52,259 nucleotides of DNA from positions 1 through 52,259 of the forward strand of contig JAJOHG010000175.1 in the NCBI GenBank assembly GCA_021029095.1. Reading direction: 5' to 3'. This document shows positions 43,180-52,259 of the stretch, piece by piece. Positions within the stretch are counted from its first letter, which is position 1. Each line of letters opens with the position of its first letter. Below the pieces are notes generated by a model. The model worked only from the letters and a program-made list of their open reading frames with translations. It was not told the DNA's origin and did no database searches. This DNA comes from Phellopilus nigrolimitatus. Taxonomy: Eukaryota > Basidiomycota > Agaricomycetes > Hymenochaetales > Hymenochaetaceae. The translations under genes and the position numbers were made by a program.

Positions 43180-46100
43180 AAGTGGTGATGTCAGATTCGA
43201 GGATTTCACTGGGCCATGTCCCTGATCCATCCCAACTCCTACGACTGGAATCGGAGTCCATTTCCATTCCGGACGCTTTCGATCTCGGCTCGATTCTGCA
43301 GAACTTCGAATCTGCATAACTTTCCCGCCAGACCACGTGTGCTCATTCCGTTTTCAGATTTGGAATCAGCTCGAAAATTCGCACCAGATACCATTTTGAG
43401 CGAATCCGATCGGAGCTGTTTTCCTAAGTGTCCTCTGCCATGCGAAACCGATTACGGAGAGCTCCGGGTCTCCGTAACTTTCCCGTCAGACCAGCTATGA
43501 TCACACCGTTTCCAGATTTGGAATCAGCTCGAAAAATCGATCTAGGGACACCCATCACCTGATACAGATGTCCTCGACTTCCGTTTGTCACACAGGTTCG
43601 CTCGCTTTCCCTGCAACAAATCTGATTCTGTGACAGCAGCTCCCGTTTTTGTCCGAGTTTCTTGAGAATCGGAGAACCCAGTTTCCCATATGGTACAAAT
43701 ATCTTCCCACATTTTCAAGACTTTCGGTCAACTCCTCCTTTGGGGGAATCGGAAATGAAGAAACACGGATCTCCGCTTTCAAGCCAAGTGTGAAGCTGAA
43801 GGCATGCTTTTTGTTTTCTTCCAGAAACAAATCCATTTTTCCTCCCCCGATATCCGTGACTCTAGTGGCGAAAGCCGGCGGTGAGTGAATCAGAAACGGA
43901 GGCGTCCGGAGTCCGGTACGTTTGATCCAGAGCTTTCTTTGGCTTGACTTTCGGAACAACTTCACCAACACAAATTGGAGACAAGTGGTGATGTCAGATT
44001 CGAGGATTTCACTGGGCCATGTCCCTGATCCATCCCAACTCCTACGACTGGAATCGGAGTCCATTTCCATTCCGGACGCTTTCGATCTCGGCTCGATTCT
44101 GCAGAACTTCGAATCTGCATAACTTTCCCGCCAGACCACGTGTGCTCATTCCGTTTTCAGATTTGGAATCAGCTCGAAAATTCGCACCAGATACCATTTT
44201 GAGCGAATCCGATCGGAGCTGTTTTCCTAAGTGTCCTCTGCCATGCGAAACCGATTACGGAGAGCTCCGGGTCTCCGTAACTTTCCCGTCAGACCAGCTA
44301 TGATCACACCGTTTCCAGATTTGGAATCAGCTCGAAAAATCGATCTAGGGACACCCATCACCTGATACAGATGTCCTCGACTTCCGTTTGTCACACAGGT
44401 TCGCTCGCTTTCCCTGCAACAAATCTGATTCTGTGACAGCAGCTCCCGTTTTTGTCCGAGTTTCTTGAGAATCGGAGAACCCAGTTTCCCATATGGTACA
44501 AATATCTTCCCACATTTTCAAGACTTTCGGTCAACTCCTCCTTTGGGGGAATCGGAAATGAAGAAACACGGATCTCCGCTTTCAAGCCAAGTGTGAAGCT
44601 GAAGGCATGCTTTTTGTTTTCTTCCAGAAACAAATCCATTTTTCCTCCCCCGATATCCGTGACTCTAGTGGCGAAAGCCGGCGGTGAGTGAATCAGAAAC
44701 GGAGGCGTCCGGAGTCCGGTACGTTTGATCCAGAGCTTTCTTTGGCTTGACTTTCGGAACAACTTCACCAACACAAATTGGAGACAAGTGGTGATGTCAG
44801 ATTCGAGGATTTCACTGGGCCATGTCCCTGATCCATCCCAACTCCTACGACTGGAATCGGAGTCCATTTCCATTCCGGACGCTTTCGATCTCGGCTCGAT
44901 TCTGCAGAACTTCGAATCTGCATAACTTTCCCGCCAGACCACGTGTGCTCATTCCGTTTTCAGATTTGGAATCAGCTCGAAAATTCGCACCAGATACCAT
45001 TTTGAGCGAATCCGATCGGAGCTGTTTTCCTAAGTGTCCTCTGCCATGCGAAACCGATTACGGAGAGCTCCGGGTCTCCGTAACTTTCCCGTCAGACCAG
45101 CTATGATCACACCGTTTCCAGATTTGGAATCAGCTCGAAAAATCGATCTAGGGACACCCATCACCTGATACAGATGTCCTCGACTTCCGTTTGTCACACA
45201 GGTTCGCTCGCTTTCCCTGCAACAAATCTGATTCTGTGACAGCAGCTCCCGTTTTTGTCCGAGTTTCTTGAGAATCGGAGAACCCAGTTTCCCATATGGT
45301 ACAAATATCTTCCCACATTTTCAAGACTTTCGGTCAACTCCTCCTTTGGGGGAATCGGAAATGAAGAAACACGGATCTCCGCTTTCAAGCCAAGTGTGAA
45401 GCTGAAGGCATGCTTTTTGTTTTCTTCCAGAAACAAATCCATTTTTCCTCCCCCGATATCCGTGACTCTAGTGGCGAAAGCCGGCGGTGAGTGAATCAGA
45501 AACGGAGGCGTCCGGAGTCCGGTACGTTTGATCCAGAGCTTTCTTTGGCTTGACTTTCGGAACAACTTCACCAACACAAATTGGAGACAAGTGGTGATGT
45601 CAGATTCGAGGATTTCACTGGGCCATGTCCCTGATCCATCCCAACTCCTACGACTGGAATCGGAGTCCATTTCCATTCCGGACGCTTTCGATCTCGGCTC
45701 GATTCTGCAGAACTTCGAATCTGCATAACTTTCCCGCCAGACCACGTGTGCTCATTCCGTTTTCAGATTTGGAATCAGCTCGAAAATTCGCACCAGATAC
45801 CATTTTGAGCGAATCCGATCGGAGCTGTTTTCCTAAGTGTCCTCTGCCATGCGAAACCGATTACGGAGAGCTCCGGGTCTCCGTAACTTTCCCGTCAGAC
45901 CAGCTATGATCACACCGTTTCCAGATTTGGAATCAGCTCGAAAAATCGATCTAGGGACACCCATCACCTGATACAGATGTCCTCGACTTCCGTTTGTCAC
46001 ACAGGTTCGCTCGCTTTCCCTGCAACAAATCTGATTCTGTGACAGCAGCTCCCGTTTTTGTCCGAGTTTCTTGAGAATCGGAGAACCCAGTTTCCCATAT

Positions 46101-49100
46101 GGTACAAATATCTTCCCACATTTTCAAGACTTTCGGTCAACTCCTCCTTTGGGGGAATCGGAAATGAAGAAACACGGATCTCCGCTTTCAAGCCAAGTGT
46201 GAAGCTGAAGGCATGCTTTTTGTTTTCTTCCAGAAACAAATCCATTTTTCCTCCCCCGATATCCGTGACTCTAGTGGCGAAAGCCGGCGGTGAGTGAATC
46301 AGAAACGGAGGCGTCCGGAGTCCGGTACGTTTGATCCAGAGCTTTCTTTGGCTTGACTTTCGGAACAACTTCACCAACACAAATTGGAGACAAGTGGTGA
46401 TGTCAGATTCGAGGATTTCACTGGGCCATGTCCCTGATCCATCCCAACTCCTACGACTGGAATCGGAGTCCATTTCCATTCCGGACGCTTTCGATCTCGG
46501 CTCGATTCTGCAGAACTTCGAATCTGCATAACTTTCCCGCCAGACCACGTGTGCTCATTCCGTTTTCAGATTTGGAATCAGCTCGAAAATTCGCACCAGA
46601 TACCATTTTGAGCGAATCCGATCGGAGCTGTTTTCCTAAGTGTCCTCTGCCATGCGAAACCGATTACGGAGAGCTCCGGGTCTCCGTAACTTTCCCGTCA
46701 GACCAGCTATGATCACACCGTTTCCAGATTTGGAATCAGCTCGAAAAATCGATCTAGGGACACCCATCACCTGATACAGATGTCCTCGACTTCCGTTTGT
46801 CACACAGGTTCGCTCGCTTTCCCTGCAACAAATCTGATTCTGTGACAGCAGCTCCCGTTTTTGTCCGAGTTTCTTGAGAATCGGAGAACCCAGTTTCCCA
46901 TATGGTACAAATATCTTCCCACATTTTCAAGACTTTCGGTCAACTCCTCCTTTGGGGGAATCGGAAATGAAGAAACACGGATCTCCGCTTTCAAGCCAAG
47001 TGTGAAGCTGAAGGCATGCTTTTTGTTTTCTTCCAGAAACAAATCCATTTTTCCTCCCCCGATATCCGTGACTCTAGTGGCGAAAGCCGGCGGTGAGTGA
47101 ATCAGAAACGGAGGCGTCCGGAGTCCGGTACGTTTGATCCAGAGCTTTCTTTGGCTTGACTTTCGGAACAACTTCACCAACACAAATTGGAGACAAGTGG
47201 TGATGTCAGATTCGAGGATTTCACTGGGCCATGTCCCTGATCCATCCCAACTCCTACGACTGGAATCGGAGTCCATTTCCATTCCGGACGCTTTCGATCT
47301 CGGCTCGATTCTGCAGAACTTCGAATCTGCATAACTTTCCCGCCAGACCACGTGTGCTCATTCCGTTTTCAGATTTGGAATCAGCTCGAAAATTCGCACC
47401 AGATACCATTTTGAGCGAATCCGATCGGAGCTGTTTTCCTAAGTGTCCTCTGCCATGCGAAACCGATTACGGAGAGCTCCGGGTCTCCGTAACTTTCCCG
47501 TCAGACCAGCTATGATCACACCGTTTCCAGATTTGGAATCAGCTCGAAAAATCGATCTAGGGACACCCATCACCTGATACAGATGTCCTCGACTTCCGTT
47601 TGTCACACAGGTTCGCTCGCTTTCCCTGCAACAAATCTGATTCTGTGACAGCAGCTCCCGTTTTTGTCCGAGTTTCTTGAGAATCGGAGAACCCAGTTTC
47701 CCATATGGTACAAATATCTTCCCACATTTTCAAGACTTTCGGTCAACTCCTCCTTTGGGGGAATCGGAAATGAAGAAACACGGATCTCCGCTTTCAAGCC
47801 AAGTGTGAAGCTGAAGGCATGCTTTTTGTTTTCTTCCAGAAACAAATCCATTTTTCCTCCCCCGATATCCGTGACTCTAGTGGCGAAAGCCGGCGGTGAG
47901 TGAATCAGAAACGGAGGCGTCCGGAGTCCGGTACGTTTGATCCAGAGCTTTCTTTGGCTTGACTTTCGGAACAACTTCACCAACACAAATTGGAGACAAG
48001 TGGTGATGTCAGATTCGAGGATTTCACTGGGCCATGTCCCTGATCCATCCCAACTCCTACGACTGGAATCGGAGTCCATTTCCATTCCGGACGCTTTCGA
48101 TCTCGGCTCGATTCTGCAGAACTTCGAATCTGCATAACTTTCCCGCCAGACCACGTGTGCTCATTCCGTTTTCAGATTTGGAATCAGCTCGAAAATTCGC
48201 ACCAGATACCATTTTGAGCGAATCCGATCGGAGCTGTTTTCCTAAGTGTCCTCTGCCATGCGAAACCGATTACGGAGAGCTCCGGGTCTCCGTAACTTTC
48301 CCGTCAGACCAGCTATGATCACACCGTTTCCAGATTTGGAATCAGCTCGAAAAATCGATCTAGGGACACCCATCACCTGATACAGATGTCCTCGACTTCC
48401 GTTTGTCACACAGGTTCGCTCGCTTTCCCTGCAACAAATCTGATTCTGTGACAGCAGCTCCCGTTTTTGTCCGAGTTTCTTGAGAATCGGAGAACCCAGT
48501 TTCCCATATGGTACAAATATCTTCCCACATTTTCAAGACTTTCGGTCAACTCCTCCTTTGGGGGAATCGGAAATGAAGAAACACGGATCTCCGCTTTCAA
48601 GCCAAGTGTGAAGCTGAAGGCATGCTTTTTGTTTTCTTCCAGAAACAAATCCATTTTTCCTCCCCCGATATCCGTGACTCTAGTGGCGAAAGCCGGCGGT
48701 GAGTGAATCAGAAACGGAGGCGTCCGGAGTCCGGTACGTTTGATCCAGAGCTTTCTTTGGCTTGACTTTCGGAACAACTTCACCAACACAAATTGGAGAC
48801 AAGTGGTGATGTCAGATTCGAGGATTTCACTGGGCCATGTCCCTGATCCATCCCAACTCCTACGACTGGAATCGGAGTCCATTTCCATTCCGGACGCTTT
48901 CGATCTCGGCTCGATTCTGCAGAACTTCGAATCTGCATAACTTTCCCGCCAGACCACGTGTGCTCATTCCGTTTTCAGATTTGGAATCAGCTCGAAAATT
49001 CGCACCAGATACCATTTTGAGCGAATCCGATCGGAGCTGTTTTCCTAAGTGTCCTCTGCCATGCGAAACCGATTACGGAGAGCTCCGGGTCTCCGTAACT

Positions 49101-52100
49101 TTCCCGTCAGACCAGCTATGATCACACCGTTTCCAGATTTGGAATCAGCTCGAAAAATCGATCTAGGGACACCCATCACCTGATACAGATGTCCTCGACT
49201 TCCGTTTGTCACACAGGTTCGCTCGCTTTCCCTGCAACAAATCTGATTCTGTGACAGCAGCTCCCGTTTTTGTCCGAGTTTCTTGAGAATCGGAGAACCC
49301 AGTTTCCCATATGGTACAAATATCTTCCCACATTTTCAAGACTTTCGGTCAACTCCTCCTTTGGGGGAATCGGAAATGAAGAAACACGGATCTCCGCTTT
49401 CAAGCCAAGTGTGAAGCTGAAGGCATGCTTTTTGTTTTCTTCCAGAAACAAATCCATTTTTCCTCCCCCGATATCCGTGACTCTAGTGGCGAAAGCCGGC
49501 GGTGAGTGAATCAGAAACGGAGGCGTCCGGAGTCCGGTACGTTTGATCCAGAGCTTTCTTTGGCTTGACTTTCGGAACAACTTCACCAACACAAATTGGA
49601 GACAAGTGGTGATGTCAGATTCGAGGATTTCACTGGGCCATGTCCCTGATCCATCCCAACTCCTACGACTGGAATCGGAGTCCATTTCCATTCCGGACGC
49701 TTTCGATCTCGGCTCGATTCTGCAGAACTTCGAATCTGCATAACTTTCCCGCCAGACCACGTGTGCTCATTCCGTTTTCAGATTTGGAATCAGCTCGAAA
49801 ATTCGCACCAGATACCATTTTGAGCGAATCCGATCGGAGCTGTTTTCCTAAGTGTCCTCTGCCATGCGAAACCGATTACGGAGAGCTCCGGGTCTCCGTA
49901 ACTTTCCCGTCAGACCAGCTATGATCACACCGTTTCCAGATTTGGAATCAGCTCGAAAAATCGATCTAGGGACACCCATCACCTGATACAGATGTCCTCG
50001 ACTTCCGTTTGTCACACAGGTTCGCTCGCTTTCCCTGCAACAAATCTGATTCTGTGACAGCAGCTCCCGTTTTTGTCCGAGTTTCTTGAGAATCGGAGAA
50101 CCCAGTTTCCCATATGGTACAAATATCTTCCCACATTTTCAAGACTTTCGGTCAACTCCTCCTTTGGGGGAATCGGAAATGAAGAAACACGGATCTCCGC
50201 TTTCAAGCCAAGTGTGAAGCTGAAGGCATGCTTTTTGTTTTCTTCCAGAAACAAATCCATTTTTCCTCCCCCGATATCCGTGACTCTAGTGGCGAAAGCC
50301 GGCGGTGAGTGAATCAGAAACGGAGGCGTCCGGAGTCCGGTACGTTTGATCCAGAGCTTTCTTTGGCTTGACTTTCGGAACAACTTCACCAACACAAATT
50401 GGAGACAAGTGGTGATGTCAGATTCGAGGATTTCACTGGGCCATGTCCCTGATCCATCCCAACTCCTACGACTGGAATCGGAGTCCATTTCCATTCCGGA
50501 CGCTTTCGATCTCGGCTCGATTCTGCAGAACTTCGAATCTGCATAACTTTCCCGCCAGACCACGTGTGCTCATTCCGTTTTCAGATTTGGAATCAGCTCG
50601 AAAATTCGCACCAGATACCATTTTGAGCGAATCCGATCGGAGCTGTTTTCCTAAGTGTCCTCTGCCATGCGAAACCGATTACGGAGAGCTCCGGGTCTCC
50701 GTAACTTTCCCGTCAGACCAGCTATGATCACACCGTTTCCAGATTTGGAATCAGCTCGAAAAATCGATCTAGGGACACCCATCACCTGATACAGATGTCC
50801 TCGACTTCCGTTTGTCACACAGGTTCGCTCGCTTTCCCTGCAACAAATCTGATTCTGTGACAGCAGCTCCCGTTTTTGTCCGAGTTTCTTGAGAATCGGA
50901 GAACCCAGTTTCCCATATGGTACAAATATCTTCCCACATTTTCAAGACTTTCGGTCAACTCCTCCTTTGGGGGAATCGGAAATGAAGAAACACGGATCTC
51001 CGCTTTCAAGCCAAGTGTGAAGCTGAAGGCATGCTTTTTGTTTTCTTCCAGAAACAAATCCATTTTTCCTCCCCCGATATCCGTGACTCTAGTGGCGAAA
51101 GCCGGCGGTGAGTGAATCAGAAACGGAGGCGTCCGGAGTCCGGTACGTTTGATCCAGAGCTTTCTTTGGCTTGACTTTCGGAACAACTTCACCAACACAA
51201 ATTGGAGACAAGTGGTGATGTCAGATTCGAGGATTTCACTGGGCCATGTCCCTGATCCATCCCAACTCCTACGACTGGAATCGGAGTCCATTTCCATTCC
51301 GGACGCTTTCGATCTCGGCTCGATTCTGCAGAACTTCGAATCTGCATAACTTTCCCGCCAGACCACGTGTGCTCATTCCGTTTTCAGATTTGGAATCAGC
51401 TCGAAAATTCGCACCAGATACCATTTTGAGCGAATCCGATCGGAGCTGTTTTCCTAAGTGTCCTCTGCCATGCGAAACCGATTACGGAGAGCTCCGGGTC
51501 TCCGTAACTTTCCCGTCAGACCAGCTATGATCACACCGTTTCCAGATTTGGAATCAGCTCGAAAAATCGATCTAGGGACACCCATCACCTGATACAGATG
51601 TCCTCGACTTCCGTTTGTCACACAGGTTCGCTCGCTTTCCTGCAACAAATCTGATTCTGTGACAGCAGCTCCCGTTTTTGTCCGAGTTTCTTGAGATCGG
51701 AGAACCCAGTTTCCCATATGGTACAAATATCTTCCCACATTTTCAAGACTTTCGGTCAACTCCTCCTTTGGGGGAATCGGAAATGAAGAAACACGGATCT
51801 CCGCTTTCAAGCCAAGTGTGAAGCTGAAGGCATGCTTTTGTTTTCTTCAGAAACAAATCCATTTTTCCTCCCCCGATATCCGTGACTCTAGTGGCGAAAG
51901 CCGGCGGTGAGTGAATCAGAAACGGAGGCGTCCGGAGTCCGGTACGTTTGATCCAGAGCTTTCTTTGGCTTGACTTTCGGACAACTTCACCAACACAAAA
52001 TTGGAGACAAGTGGTGATGTCAGATTCGAGGATTTCACTGGGCCATGTCCCTGATCCATCCCAACTCCTACGACTGGAATCGGAGTCCATTTCCATTCCG

Positions 52101-52259
52101 GACGCTTTCGATCTCGGCTCGATTCTGCACGTTCGAATCTGCCTAACTTCCCGCAGCCCACGTGTGCTCATTCCGTTTTCAGATTTGGAATCAGCTCGAA
52201 AATTCGCACCAGATACCATTTTGAGCGAATCCGATCGGAGCTGTTTCCTAAGTGTCCTC
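43180..52259. repeat. 803-bp satellite, array 3 (about 11.3 units) to the window end
   Basis: Units are uniform from 43180 to about 51635. From there the last partial unit shows many single-base deletions relative to the others (for example CTTTCCTGC for CTTTCCCTGC at 51636, GAGATCGG for GAGAATCGG at 51697, CTTTTG for CTTTTTG at 51835) and a garbled stretch near 52130-52160. This is typical of unpolished long-read sequence at a contig end rather than of real divergence. Confidence 0.96.

Noticed and set aside
1..52259. Telomeric repeats and CRISPR arrays
   Set aside because: No run of TTAGGG or CCCTAA was seen. The tandem repeats here have no unique spacers, and the sequence is eukaryotic.

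Overview
The window is eukaryotic DNA, most likely from a basidiomycete of the Agaricomycetes. The genes carry many 43-100 nt GT-AG introns with CTNAC-type branch points, there is a tandem family of divergent F-box-like genes of the kind that expands in mushroom-forming fungi, and there is a fungal RecQ-like helicase with zinc-finger ends. No telomeric hexamer array is visible. Both ends are satellite DNA and both show single-base indels relative to neighbouring copies, so this looks like a whole contig that breaks off inside repeats.

Layout. 1-817: a 348-bp satellite. 930-1905: a 51/71-bp minisatellite whose every unit carries a 3' splice-site-like and a 5' splice-site-like sequence back to back. 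2.45-6.25 kb: a nine-exon gene for a ~970-residue coiled-coil, acidic, probably nuclear protein of unknown function. 7.0-7.75 kb: small repeats. 8.1-9.5 kb: F-box-like gene A. 10.2-15.9 kb: a five-exon gene for an 1807-residue protein with two N-terminal C2H2 fingers, a tyrosine-recombinase-like domain and a RecQ-type helicase. 16.3-28.6 kb: four more F-box-like paralogues (B, D, C and E in order; B and C are a ~1.7 kb duplication), a duplicated ~0.6 kb segment, a Tc1/mariner-type MITE, an aldehyde dehydrogenase relic and a possible insertion. 28.8-52.3 kb: an 803-bp satellite interrupted twice by the same 3663-bp GC-rich block, which carries the C-terminal exons of an SNF5-like chromatin-remodelling gene.

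How it fits together. Six genes (five F-box-like genes and the helicase) share a promoter layout: a TATA-like box about 40-47 bp upstream of a conserved (C)TTGAACCACCATC-like motif. The unknown gene has the motif without a clear TATA box. The helicase fusion, the F-box expansion, the satellites at both ends and the recent duplications suggest a fast-evolving subtelomeric or pericentromeric island. The 348-bp and 803-bp satellites share several sequence blocks in the same order and orientation, so both ends belong to one repeat family. The two 9284-bp super-units (exactly seven 803-bp units plus one block) point to one insertion into a satellite unit followed by very recent amplification.

Exon structures were derived by reading splice sites and frame continuity by hand. 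They are models, not transcript-supported structures.
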